NCBI GenBank assembly: GCA_013176395.1
Contig: JABMLP010000049.1
Coordinates: 1 to 54,344 of the forward strand
Origin: Venturia oleaginea
Lineage: Eukaryota; Ascomycota; Dothideomycetes; Venturiales; Venturiaceae
Length of the DNA stretch: 54,344 bases
Reading direction: 5' to 3'
Positions 12,171-22,500 of this stretch are shown in pieces; position 1 is the first letter of the stretch, and each line of letters starts with the position of its first letter. The notes beneath the pieces are model-generated. The model was not told where the DNA came from and did no database searches. It saw only the letters and a program-made list of their open reading frames with translations. Position numbers and translations under genes: made by a program.

Positions 12171-13826
12171 CTAAAACAGTTTGTGCTCGAGAGTCATGTC
12201 AGACTCTGGCTCCAATCCGACGCAGGCACGAAAGATGTTGGTCAGAGCAGCACGCTGTTTAGCGAGAGAGTTGACAACTGGGGTGCCTGGAGGTGTGAGA
12301 GGAGCCTTCAGCATGTAGCTGAGAACGCTCAAGACGCTGTGGAACCCAGCAAAATCCTTGGCACCCACTTCACTCGATTTCCACTGGATACGTGTCATCA
12401 TCTCCGTGACCAGGACCAAATCAATGATCAGTGGAGAAGCCAAGAGAGAGTCCTCGCACACGTTGAAGATGCTGATGGTCTGGTGGCCGCCAAGGAAGAT
12501 CTCCGCGTAGTACTCATCGAGGGCACGCTTATCGTCGCCAACAGCTGGCATGTACTTGATGACAACGCAATGATCTGGGTGCTCACCCTTCTTGTAGAGA
12601 ACAGTGTTGGCAGCAACCATGTCGTCGACAACGTTGGACTTGGAGATCTCCTTGGATCGGAACTGTTTCTGGGAAGACAGGTTCTTGCCATCGTTGTTGC
12701 CGAGATGGTTGTAAGAGGCGATGGAGGTCAATTTTATACCAGCGCTGATGAGAAAGTCAACGAGAGCGGACTTCATCTTTGTCTGGCCGGACTTGAAGTC
12801 GTCACCACCGATGAAGGCCTTGTGCTTTTCGGCGAGTTCGATGCAGCCGGGCACGAAAGTGTTTTGGGGAGATCCGTTGATGAACGGAGCACCTTCAAGG
12901 ATACAGGCGACTGCGAAGACAGTGGATGGGGAGACTTCTTCGTGGCCAGATTTAATGGCGTTGATCAAATTGTCGGAGGTGTCGTTGACGCCAACGACAA
13001 GATCAGCGAAGCGCTCTGTGTTAGCGGTCCATTGAACGATGACTTTGTCAAGGCTGCTAGCAGCCTTGAAGTCGCTATGTGAATGTCAGTTTTGGAAACG
13101 AGGGATAATTCATGTCTGAGCTCACCGTATGTCCTTTTGAATCTGCTCAACGTGAGCCCAGCAAGCCTTGGATCCAGGCATCACATTATCAGCACGATCC
13201 TCCTGGTTAGCGGCAATGAAATCAGGGTAGTAAATGGAGGGCAACGGCTTCATGGTAGCCAATTCCTTACGAACCAACTGCTTAAGAGTTGGTTCCAGAA
13301 CGGCAGCACGATCCATAGCCTCGGCCAAGTTCATACCACTAATGTCCCAACCGCCAATGGCAAGATCGTTCGGATGAAGCATTGGCAACATCTGCTGGAA
13401 AGGAATGTTGATATCATCACCAGTAGCGGAGTCAGTACCCAACTTGATGGTAGAGCCCATAAGGACAGAACCATAGTAGTTGGCCTCCTGCTTTCCCTTC
13501 TTAGTTTCCCAAGAAAGACCGCGGCGGTTGGCCAAGATGCCAGCCGTGACCGTGGTACCGTTGTTTCCACCCCATCCCACCAACATCACACCGGTCTTAG
13601 GAACCTTACGGTCGACCTTGAAATCATAGAGAGTTTCCTTTGGCTTGGCCACGTACTTCCCATCACCGTTCTTGGTGACGGCAGTGGTGCGGTAGATGTA
13701 CTTGCTCTTGATTTCAGTGTCTGTGTAGACGACATTTGGGGAGTCGACCGTGAAGAGCTCTGTCTGAGCAGCAGCGATACCAGTCTCCGAGGAGAAACCC
13801 TTTGCCTTATCGGCATGAGGAGCCAT
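12171..13826 (-). CDS. INO1: Inositol-3-phosphate synthase (myo-inositol-1-phosphate synthase)
   Basis: Converts D-glucose 6-phosphate to 1D-myo-inositol 3-phosphate using NAD+, the first step of inositol synthesis in the cytosol. Two exons (13826-13126 and 13074-12171) separated by a 51-base GT-AG intron give 534 residues, the normal size for the fungal enzyme. The Rossmann nucleotide-binding loop [10 protein letters not shown] lies at about residues 83-92. Other family signatures are [55 protein letters not shown] and [14 protein letters not shown], the last two contributing catalytic lysines in the family. It ends in [16 protein letters not shown] and [13 protein letters not shown]. The frame is intact. 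Two roughly 295-codon ORFs on the opposite strand are shadows caused by codon usage. Confidence 0.97.
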
Positions 13827-14691
13827 GATTGTAGATTGATTATTGTGTTTGGGTCTAAGTTACTGGCTTATTTGGTAAGGGCTACCTCCGTCCTACTTCC
13901 AGAAGCGGAAGCTCGACGGCCGGCGTGGGTGTTGTGGGTGCTGTATATGTTGGTATGGGGCATTTAATGGCAGAGAGAGCACATACGAGCAAAGAAGATT
14001 GGAGAACGTCTTGACGTCTAGGCAATGGCCTTACTTCTGTAACAAGAAGGAGATATGTAGTGGGGTGGTGGTGAGCGGTTTGGAGTTGTGATTGACTTCA
14101 GAAGTGAGGAGTTGGTGGGGTTGTTTGGTGTTTGAGAGAAAGAACAGATGTTTGAGGAGACTCCCGGAGGAATACTGAGAGTTGTAGTCGTACGGAGGTG
14201 GATGTGATGAGGGAAGTGGATGATGATGGAAGCAGATGTGATGTGACGGGATTCGATGAGGGAAGAAACCGGCTATGGACGGCCTATCAAAGTGCTCCTC
14301 TCAACATCGACATCCCTTCTTGTCGATAGATTGCCCATTCTTGTCGGTGATTTCAGGAAGAAGCGGTGACCACTCCCGTCGCCGGACTACCGTCTGGCAC
14401 GAAGGCGATGTACCTACTCCAGACTCGGATCGAGTCTCCTCAACTATCACTGACTAACACTGGAGGGCGAATCTTCATGTGTCAGGCCGTCGATGAGCAT
14501 TCACAACAGCAGTAGGAACATCATGTCCATACCAGGAACAACGCGTATACGTGCCTCTCAAATGCCGGTAGCTATTCCGACTGCGGGGCATCGATCCTAG
14601 ACATTCAACCGCGGGGTGAATACTCATGATCAGGTACATCGTTAGGACTCTAAAATACATTCGACTCTTCAGCACCAGCAGAATAACCGAA
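13827..14691. other. Divergent intergenic region (INO1 promoter side)
   Basis: About 865 bases between the minus-strand INO1 start and the plus-strand AhpD-like gene, so it should contain both promoters. GT/GA-rich on the plus strand at 14000-14260. I could not identify a clear inositol-responsive element and claim none. Confidence 0.45.
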
Positions 14692-15393
14692 ATGCGTCTC
14701 CCGTACGTCCCCGATCCTCCGAACTTCACATCCAAAGAAGATCAAGAAATCGAGAAGCGCATCCGAGAACGGAGAGGTACAAGAGGATTAATCTCATTGG
14801 ACAAAAGCTTGCTGCATTCACCTCCTGTAGCTGATGGATGGTAACAACACATACATCCTAAACATCTACAACTACAGAACTAACGAGGATATCACAGGAA
14901 CTCCTTCCTACGCGCCATCCGCACGTCGACTACCCTTAGTGCCTCTCTCCGTGAAGCAGCCGTCTCCCGTGTCGCCATCCTAAACAAAGCCTGGTACGAA
15001 TTCGAACACCATGCTCCCCTTCTCCTGAAAGATGGCGCAATGCCAATTGCTGGCTTGAAATATATCGTTTCTGCTGCTCCATCCACAAAGACACAATCAC
15101 CGCACACGATTGATGAGTCAATTGGCATCGATGCTCAACACGCTGCTATACTTGCATACACAGATTACTCGACCCTAGCAGTCGAGGTACCGGATGAGGT
15201 ATTTGCTATCATGAAGGAGATATTCGACGACAGGGAAATTGTGGAGATAACTGCCACGATTGGGGCATACAATTGTGTCAGCAGGTTTCTAGTTGCGTTG
15301 GATGTCAGTGAAAGCAACGGGGAGAAAGGCATGGAGGCATCTCTGAAGCACGTCAGCGAAGAGCTTGTTGGCGTCAAGCCTGCATCAAGATGA
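14692..15393 (+). CDS. AhpD/carboxymuconolactone decarboxylase-like protein
   Basis: All-helical protein of the AhpD-like/CMD superfamily, common in fungi. The gene has two exons (14692-14840 and 14898-15393) with a 57-base GT-AG intron. Splicing joins VADGW to NSFLRAIRT and gives 214 residues from ATG 14692. Family features are the N-terminal RLPYVPDPP, the segment LSASLREAAVSRVAILNKAWYE, the EFEHHAPL helix where the family active-site region lies, and LVALDVS near the end. No CxxC pair is seen in the active-site helix, so a peroxidase-reductase activity like bacterial AhpD is not supported. An upstream in-frame ATG at 14626 would add a 22-residue basic leader (YIVRTLKYIRLFSTSR) that could act as a mitochondrial presequence. 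The choice of start is open. Confidence 0.75.
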
Positions 15394-15643
15394 TACATCT
15401 GTATATTTTTAGTGCTAATCGGAGTGATATCCATTCTCTCTCCTGAGCATTGTTATGCTCAAATTTCTTCATGAAATCATTGCCCCTCGAGGTAATGTAT
15501 CACCATCTCCAAGTCGTTATCGGTATCCATAAAGTTGATTTGTTGATGTCAATCTTAAGGTAGTAGAGGTTCAGTCCAGCGATAACAGATCGAATTGATG
15601 AAGCTCCTGTGATGTCACTTGAAAGCGAGTCATATTGTGACTG

Positions 15644-17465
15644 ACGTATTCCACCACCGAGCCGGCCACTTTTCCTTGGCACAGCCCTTATCCTCTTCAA
15701 CACGCAATGTCTCAACAACGCAACGCGATAGCCGTTCAAGAAGAAGGCAGAATTGATCTCGCTCTTCAGGCCTATACCTCTGGCCAATTTCAAAGCCTAC
15801 GGCGCGCTGCTGCAGCCTTCAACATCAAACACCAAAGGCTCTCTGATCGGCTCTGCGGAATTACCTCAAACTCGCCCAAACTCCCATAAGCTCACTGCAA
15901 CAGAAGAGCAGACGCTTGTCCAATATACCCTCGACCTCGATTTGCGAGGATTTGCGCCCCGGCTATATGAGGTGGCAGATAAGGCGGATAAACTGCTGGG
16001 TGTACGCGGTGGAGAGCCAGTAGGGAAAAACTGGGCTGAGAGGTTCGTAACGCGCTCAGATGAGCTCAAGATGGCCTTCAACCGAGCCAAGGATAGGCAG
16101 AGGATACTGCAGGAAGATTCAGATATTATTGGCGCGTGGTTCAAGCTCGTTGCAGATACTAAAGTCAAGTACGGCATCCACGACAAGGATACGCACAACT
16201 TTGATGAGATTGGCTTCCAGATGGGCGTTATTGGGTCAATGAAGGTAGTCACAGCTTCTGAAAGACGTACACGGCCTGATTTGATCCAGCCAGGCAATCG
16301 CGAGTGGGTTACAGTTATCCAGAGTATCTGCGCCGCTGGGTATGCGACCCCGCCCTTCATTATCTACAAAGGACGCGTTCACATCTCTGCGTGGTATGAG
16401 GAGGCAGATATACCACGGAATTGGAAGCTCTCGGTCTCTGAGAACGGCTGGACCAACAACGCGCTTGGTCTTAAGTGGTTGAAGCACTTTGACGCGCATA
16501 CAAAGGCGCGTTAAGTAGAGGGGTATAGGCTGCTCATCTTGGACGGCCATGAGAGCCATCTCAACCAGGATTTCAAGGACTACTGCCTCGAACATAAGAT
16601 CCCAACGCTCTGTATGCCACCTCATTCATCGCATATCCTCCAGCCGCCTGATGTGGTCTGCTTCTCGCCGTTGAAGTGCAAGTACTCTCAACGAGTTCGA
16701 GACTTGGCACGCCGACGCGTCTACCATATCAACAAAGAAGGCTTCCTCCCGGCCTTCAGAGACGCGTTTTTCGACGTGTTTACAGAAGAGAACTGTCGAA
16801 AGGCTTTTGAGATGGTAGGGCTAGTCCCTATTAACGCGGAGGTGGTATTGGATCGCCTTGAAGTACGGCTACGTACCCCACCAGCACCCCCACCGCAGGA
16901 GACGCCGTGGCAGTCGAAGACTCCAGCAAGACTCTTGAATTTGGATCTCAATCAAAGCTTGTACGCGAATCTTTCACTCGGTCACCAGTTACTGCGCAGA
17001 CTGGCTTCTCTCAGCTTGTCAAGGGCGCTGAATTGATGCTGCACCAGAACGCTCTACTTATTGCACGAAACCACGAGCTTGAAGAGCAATTGGCAGTAAT
17101 GACGAGCGAAAATCGCGCAAAAGGAAGTGGATCCAGCAAGGTGGTACTATAGAGTACGGGACTGCAGCAGCGCAGGTAGCTGTTGAGGCGTCTGTAGCGC
17201 CTCAGAAATCAAAGAAGGCTCGTGGTAGTGGTGATCAAGAAACAGCCCGGCCAGCTTTACGGCGCTGTGGGAACTGCGGCGCGACTGGGCACAATGCGCG
17301 AAGGTGTAAAAAGAATATTGAGATATCTTCTGAATCAGATAGCAGCACGACAGACTTGGAATCTATTGTTAATAGCGATAAAATTGAAGAGGCGTAGTAT
17401 GGGCTGGTCGTGCCAAGGAAAAGTGGCTGACTCGGTGGTGTGGCCGGCCCGGTGGTGGAATACGT
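15644..17465 (+). mobile_element. Flipper-like Fot1/pogo transposon, degenerate copy
   Basis: A 1.82-kb DNA transposon with terminal inverted repeats beginning ACGTATTC. The left repeat (15644-15682) carries one 17-bp unit, CACCACCGAGCCGGCCA. The right repeat (17410-17465) carries two tandem 17-bp units (inverse of CACCACCGGGCCGGCCA and CACCACCGAGTCAGCCA), so the left end has lost one unit. Both then continue into CTTTTCCTTGGCAC. The right flank is TA, the expected pogo target; the left flank reads TG, so the duplication is not perfect. The encoded transposase is broken (separate entry). The internal sequence is close to the element at 49628-51477, yet the 17-bp units differ. Confidence 0.88.
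15707..17397 (+). pseudogene. Flipper-like pogo transposase, inactivated
   Basis: Plus-strand transposase starting MSQQRNAIAVQEEGR. It has a psq-type HTH (about 1-55), a Tc5/CENP-B HTH (PNSHKLTATEEQTL to WAERFVTRSDELK), a DDE domain with aspartates in THNFDEIGF, LLILDGHESH and LQPPDVVCF, and a C-terminal zinc knuckle CGNCGATGHNARRC near 17265-17308. Inactivating changes are a frame change near 15850-15890, an in-frame TAA at 16512-16514 where the copy at 49.6-51.5 kb has a His codon, a second frame change near 16910-16930 and a third near 17105. The LQPP in place of LQPL beside the third catalytic Asp is also unusual. The reading stops at 17397. Confidence 0.9.
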
Positions 17466-17487
17466 TATTCACTAGAAGTGGTCCCGG

Positions 17488-17521
17488 CGTAACGCACATC
17501 CCTCCGTAACGCACACCTCAT
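17488..17521 (+). repeat. Left terminal 17-bp tandem units of pogo element 3
   Basis: CGTAACGCAC starts at 17488 and again at 17505, a spacing of exactly 17 bases, within GTAACGCACATCCCTCCGTA and the following bases. It lies about 45 bases upstream of the next transposase ATG and marks the left end of a third pogo element. The outer boundary is not certain; a TA at about 17473 could be the target. The right terminus is not present because an LTR begins at 19149. Confidence 0.6.
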
Positions 17522-17564
17522 TTCTCACCCTCCACAATGTGAATTTCGTCATATCTCTATCAAT

Positions 17565-19170
17565 ATGGCTCCAATTGATGAGGCTTTGAAGGCCCTAGAA
17601 TTCGTAGACTCTGCCAATTATTCTGAGTATGCTAGAATCTACAAATGCAACCGTTCAACCCTCTCAAAGCGACACCGTGGTATGCAATCTACCAAGGAGG
17701 ATAAATGGGAGAAGCAGTCGTTATTGAGCCATCAACAACAGCAGGACCTTGTAGCTTATATTAATAAGTTATCTGCAAGAAGGCTTCCACCAACCAATTC
17801 AATGGTATCAAATTTTGCGGCCGAGATTGGAGGCAAAAGGCCGGGCAAAAACTGGTGTACTGAATTCGTCAAAGTACACCGAAAGATCCTAGTCTCTGAC
17901 TACCTTGAGGGCCTTGATGTTGCTCGAAAAAATGCTGATTCTGCAATCTCATATGCCAAATATTTCAAGAGAGTAAGTACAGCCCTTTGCAGTCAGATTC
18001 TGAGGTGATTTTGAGCAGTTGGAAGTCAAAAAGAAGGAATACGAGATACAGGTGCAGAGTGAGTACAATATGGATGAAAAGGGCTTCTTAATTGGGGTTC
18101 TACAACAGCGAAAGAGAGTCTTTAATAAGGCAATGTATGAACAGGGGCTTTTGATAGGAGCAATGCAAGATGGGAACAGAGAATGGGTGACAATGGTAGG
18201 CTGTATATGTGCTGACGGCACGGTACTTCCACCAAGCGTTATCTATCAGGCTGTTTCTGGAGACCTTCAGGATACTTGGCTCGACGATTTTGAGCCCCAG
18301 GAACAGATAGCACACTTTGCTTCATCAGCAAGTGGCTGGAAAAATGATGACCTTGGCTATTCCTGGCTTACAGAAGTGTTCGATCGCTATTCCAAACCCA
18401 AGGCCAGAAACGGACGAGATTGGCGAATACTGTACATTGACGGCCACGGCAGTCACCTTACAATGAGGTTCCTCAATTTCTGCATTCTACACCGCATAAT
18501 AGTCGTCAATTACCCTCCACATTATACGCACAGATTGCAGCCACTTGACGTCGGCTGCTTTGGGCCTTTGGCTTCATATTACTCAACATTCCTAGCCGAG
18601 TGGATTCACAAAACCCACGGCCTCTGCAGGATGACAAAAAGAGAGTTCTTTTCTATCTTCTGGCCTGCACATACTAAAGCAATGACTGAAAAGAACATAC
18701 TAGGTGCTTTTGAGAAGACTGGTATTGTTCCTTTCAACCCTGCAAAGGTTTTGAGCAAAGTTACTCTAAATCTCGGCGAGATACCAGATCTCCGGCCTTC
18801 AAGATCAAGATCCAATGAAAGCACGCTTTTAGAGAGAGATATTGAGAAGATCCGAGCTATGTTTGAGGTTGCAGTTGCAGAGAATAATGACCGGATGGTC
18901 AGCAAATTGCAGCGCTCAATGGTGAGCCTACAGTCAGAAGTAGCTATCCTCAAAGCTGAAAATGAGGGCCTACGGCTTGCAGTTTCTACTGAAAAGAAGC
19001 GCCGTAAACGCGGGAAACCAATGATGGAGGAGTTAAGAAAAGATGAGGATGGTAGGGCAATGTTTTTCAGCCCGAAGAAGGTGCAGCAGGCGAGGGACAG
19101 ATTGGCTGAAAGGAGAGAGAAAAAGATGAAGCTACAAGGGTTAAAGAATGTTACGGATACTATCACGTGA
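17565..19170 (+). CDS. Pogo-type DDE transposase with one intron, 3' end cut by an LTR
   Basis: Transposase of a different pogo lineage from its neighbours. Exons 17565-17972 and 18019-19170 are joined across a 46-base GT-AG intron (GTAAGT donor) in phase 0, giving 519 residues. It has an N-terminal psq HTH (YARIYKCNRSTLSKRHRG), a Tc5 HTH ending in KNWCTEFVKVHR, and a DDE domain with aspartates in YNMDEKGFLIGV, LYIDGHGSHL and LQPLDVGCF. A long C-terminal coiled coil follows (IEKIRAMFEVAVAENNDRMV, then LQSEVAILKAENEGLRL) with a basic segment. The last residues (NVTDTIT, stop) are encoded by the inserted LTR that begins at 19149, so the native C-terminus and the right terminal repeat are lost. 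The catalytic core is intact and could be expressed, but the element cannot be mobile without its right end. Confidence 0.85.
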
Positions 19171-19618
19171 GCGTGTACAGGATTATATTTGATGCATTCG
19201 TATGCATTTGGATTCCTAAGTGCATACCATCATGTCTTCTTATGATTGTATGATTGTTACACGGGGTTGAAGGATCACGTGGTTGATCATTCTTGGCAAG
19301 GTAAGCAGAATGAACGTTTGTGTTCATTCCGCTCAGGCTGTTCATCATGATCGGGATGATCATAATGAACGGAGGATTTTCATAGAGATGGGATCTCTAT
19401 ATAAAGGACGAGACACTGCTCCCTCAGTATCTCGTATCTTCACTCTCATAGTTACTTCGCTATTGCTTTAGTTACTTAGCACAATTCACGACTCTTATAT
19501 CTCACAAACTTCGCTACACTTGTTTGATACGATATTGTCGCCCCAGGATTACTTGAACCTCACTGTACGGAATAGCCAATTCCAGCTATATTACTTGAGC
19601 CATAGCCTCTGCGTAACA
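19149..19618 (+). repeat. LTR of inverted Ty3 element, left copy
   Basis: 470-bp LTR with ends TGTTACGG and GCGTAACA. A TATATAAAG box near 19398-19406, followed by a CT-rich start-site region, fixes its transcriptional direction as plus. A dyad near 19340-19370 (TTCATCATGATCGGGATGAT, then CATAATGAA) may bind a regulator. It is the mirror copy of 22027-22496 and borders the CCGAG target-site remnant at 19619-19623. Its outer edge cuts into the pogo transposase C-terminus. Confidence 0.9.
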
Positions 19619-19623
19619 CCGAG

Positions 19624-20587
19624 TCTCCAATATTCGTGACGTCTAGAACGATCCGTTCTTTTCTCCCTTGTATCCACAAGGTTACGTCTGCTTCATAAAT
19701 CACCATGCCTCCATTGGAGTCGACAGGTCTCCCATCAGCGATCGTTAATGAATATGGATACCGTTTCGACTTGATAGGTATTTTCCATTCATTCACTAAG
19801 GACTCGCTTAGGAGGTTCCTATCGGCGCCAGTGTCGATGAAGGCCAATGCTGGTACATAGTCGATCTTTGCTTCGACCAGCATCTTAGGTATACCAAGGT
19901 TATTCAGGGAATGAGGCGCTTCAATTGGATTCAACAGAGGCCTCTCTACTGTTGATCCACCTCGTTTCCCGAATTCTCGTGCCATTTGCATGCATGCTTC
20001 GTGTTGACTGCGATGTCCAATCGTTGGACAAGGTGTCGAAGGTTCCTTGTCCCATTCGGATGGTGTGGGCAGGTGAAGTCGATACAAGCATCTGGGTTGA
20101 GTCCCTTATGGTGAGGGTCATCCTGATCGATGGCTCGCTTGATGTCCCTGACAAAGCGATTAATTCGGAATGTCTTGAATTCTGAATCTTCCTCATCGTC
20201 GTCTGTGGATTCCTCTTCAGAACTGTCTTCTTCCTCAGATCCGTCGTCGTCGCTAGGCACGGTTTGAGAAGAGTTGTTCTTATAAGCAATCGGTAGTTCC
20301 TCGTTGTTCGTTCCTCCCGGGGCATTCGCCAATGCAGCGTTGAGGTCGAGTTCCGGAACGTCGGAATCATCCGATTCTTCGAAGTCCTGGTGCTGGGGGA
20401 GATCGCACTCCTCGCTTGTGCACCAGTTCATAGGTACATGTTTATGGTATTCGCTCGTAGCGTCGGTTCGGACGTTGGGGATTTCCATGATCTTTCGACG
20501 GGTTGTATGATTAATCTCTTCGTCGTGAAAAGGATGGAATACCCAATCTTTCTCGCCTGGGTCCTGCTCGGATTTGTGCTCCCACAT
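19624..20587 (-). pseudogene. Aspartic protease part of the inverted Ty3 element, cut at the target site
   Basis: Minus-strand continuation of the gag region. An acidic linker (about 20587-19950: SEEEDSSEEESTDDDEED) in one frame passes to another frame with the retropepsin domain: ALAFIDTGADRNLLSESL, whose DTG is the catalytic motif, followed by a YSLTIADGRPV flap-like region and VLDVTNIGDS. The domain is cut exactly at CCGAG (19619-19623) by the LTR. Its missing C-terminal strand (DLILGLPWL) is on the other strand at 22501. Two frame changes separate it from the gag frame, of which one could be programmed. The piece cannot form a complete protease where it lies. Confidence 0.82.
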
Positions 20588-20717
20588 CAGGCACTCTTTA
20601 AGCTGGCACCAGTTTGCTGGAATGATCCAGTGGAGATCGTGTCCTGCATCTGTTCGAACATTCGGGCGTCTACTAACGAGTTTGACGGCCGTTGCTGTAT
20701 TACCGACCCGAGCTTGG

Positions 20718-21974
20718 TTAACCCCGTACGTACTCTGGTGTTGGTAATCCTGCTCGTTCGCAGATTTTCGCGATGCTGTCGGGTGACGAACTCATCATTG
20801 CGAGATGTCCTTTGCCTTGACCGTTGTAACCTTTCCTACCCCTTGGGTAGTATCCGGAACCCTCTTTCTCGGATCGGTGTACTTCACAGTCGTCCTCATA
20901 GCAAGCTGTCCGGCTTAGTACGTCGTGGTCTGAAGGTTTGACTGACAGTACTACAGCGTTGGATCGGATAGCGTTGAGGTGTCCTATGGACGGGTTTCCA
21001 AATCGTTGTCCCTGATTCGTGAAACGTCCATTGTTGTTCTTCTTAGGCTGTCGACATTTGTTGGCGTAATGTCCTGTTTTACCGCAGTTATAACATTTTC
21101 CTTTCTGACCTGTGCCTTTCTTGGGTCCACGTGGAGCGCTTTGAATCTTGTCAAGCTCCATCGGCTGTGGTCCGTACGGATCAAAGCGTCGAGCGCTTGT
21201 ATTAGCTCGCCCGTGGTTTCCGTTTCCTCGATAAGAACTTGCTCCCTTCCTTTGGAGTTTTCTTTCGAAAAGGCGGTTATCGATCTTGATTGACGACTCA
21301 ATCATCGAGTGTAGGTCCTGAGGCTGATCTTCCTTCCTACTGATTTCATCCTTGATATCCTCCTTGAGGCCATCGTAGTATCGGCTGAGCAGAGCCTCAC
21401 TTCCCCAATTAAGGTGTGCAGCGATGCGCTGGAAGTGGGCGGAGTAGTCTGCAGCTGATGTATGTTGTCTCAAAACCTTCAGTTCTCTTTCGGCGATTCT
21501 CTTTTCATCAACATTTCCAAAGACCATGTTGATTTCTTTCAAGAACTCTCCGTATGAAAGGAAGAGTCTCCTGTACTCGTAATCGTCGGGATCCGTAAGA
21601 TACTCGTTGAGGCGGTCCTCAATCCATGCGTAAGCTGTTCCTCGCATGTAGCTGATAACAAACATGACTCTCTTTTCTTGGGTAGCGAACTCGGAAGCGT
21701 TCCAATACATGTAAAGATTGCATTGTGTAAGGAATGTCTTAAGTTTTCCGCGTTCTCCCTTGAACACTTCGGGTGGATTGACCTTGGCCTTGTTTTGATC
21801 GTTTCGGGTTTCGTTCTGTGCCGAAGAGCTTGGTGTAGCTTGAGGTGCCATCTCTTCTTCGTCGTCGCTCGATTCTGGTTCTACCGTACGTTGTCTTTGC
21901 GGTGGAGGCGGCGGCGACGGTGGCGGAACGGATTCTTTTCGTTTCCCTTGAACCTTGGATGAAACCGTGGACAT
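20718..21974 (-). CDS. Gag polyprotein of the inverted Ty3 element
   Basis: 418-residue Gag on the minus strand. The N-terminus is a low-complexity Pro/acidic stretch (PPPSPPPPPQ, ESSDDEEE). A retrotransposon capsid domain follows (about 65-230: PPEVFKGERGKLKTFLTQC, AYAWIEDRL and LKVLRQHTSAADYSAHFQ). The nucleocapsid zinc knuckle CYNCGKTGHYANKC lies at about residues 297-310. It is preceded on its own strand by a short leader directly adjoining the LTR at 22027, so it keeps a correctly oriented 5' LTR and could be transcribed. It lies opposite in direction to its own pol gene. Confidence 0.9.
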   Translation of the reverse strand: MSTVSSKVQGKRKESVPPPSPPPPPQRQRTVEPESSDDEEEMAPQATPSSSAQNETRNDQNKAKVNPPEVFKGERGKLKTFLTQCNLYMYWNASEFATQEKRVMFVISYMRGTAYAWIEDRLNEYLTDPDDYEYRRLFLSYGEFLKEINMVFGNVDEKRIAERELKVLRQHTSAADYSAHFQRIAAHLNWGSEALLSRYYDGLKEDIKDEISRKEDQPQDLHSMIESSIKIDNRLFERKLQRKGASSYRGNGNHGRANTSARRFDPYGPQPMELDKIQSAPRGPKKGTGQKGKCYNCGKTGHYANKCRQPKKNNNGRFTNQGQRFGNPSIGHLNAIRSNAVVLSVKPSDHDVLSRTACYEDDCEVHRSEKEGSGYYPRGRKGYNGQGKGHLAMMSSSPDSIAKICERAGLPTPEYVRG

Positions 21975-22026
21975 AGGTTTGTTGGATACTTCGTCAACCT
22001 TACTGTATAGAGCGGTATCTTCACTA

Positions 22027-22496
22027 TGTTACGCAGAGGCTATGGCTCAAGTAATATAGCTGGAATTGGCTATTCCGTACAGTGAGGTTCAAGTAATCCT
22101 GGGGCGACAATATCGTATCAAACAAGTGTAGCGAAGTTTGTGAGATATAAGAGTCGTGAATTGTGCTAAGTAACTAAAGCAATAGCGAAGTAACTATGAG
22201 AGTGAAGATACGAGATACTGAGGGAGCAGTGTCTCGTCCTTTATATAGAGATCCCATCTCTATGAAAATCCTCCGTTCATTATGATCATCCCGATCATGA
22301 TGAACAGCCTGAGCGGAATGAACACAAACGTTCATTCTGCTTACCTTGCCAAGAATGATCAACCACGTGATCCTTCAACCCCGTGTAACAATCATACAAT
22401 CATAAGAAGACATGATGGTATGCACTTAGGAATCCAAATGCATACGAATGCATCAAATATAATCCTGTACACGCTCACGTGACAGTATCCGTAACA
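22027..22496 (-). repeat. LTR of inverted Ty3 element, right copy
   Basis: 470-bp LTR reading on the minus strand, the inverted counterpart of 19149-19618. In the stretch I compared the only difference was A/G in the segment GATACTATCACG. On the gag side it meets TAGTGAAGATACC, the expected primer-binding region. On the other side it is followed by CTCGG (22497-22501) and then the pol frame. It therefore serves as 5' LTR for the minus-strand gag and lies antisense to the plus-strand pol. Confidence 0.9.
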
Positions 22497-22500
22497 CTCG

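Noticed and set aside
12183..13967. Two long plus-strand ORFs (299 and 294 codons) opposite INO1
   Set aside because: They lie exactly antisense to the well-supported INO1 exons, have no domain, and are a typical by-product of codon usage in a highly expressed gene.
19163..19471. 66- and 62-codon ORFs present twice as identical proteins (19.2-19.5 kb and 22.2-22.5 kb)
   Set aside because: Both lie wholly inside the LTR copies; their identity reflects the LTR duplication, not a conserved gene.
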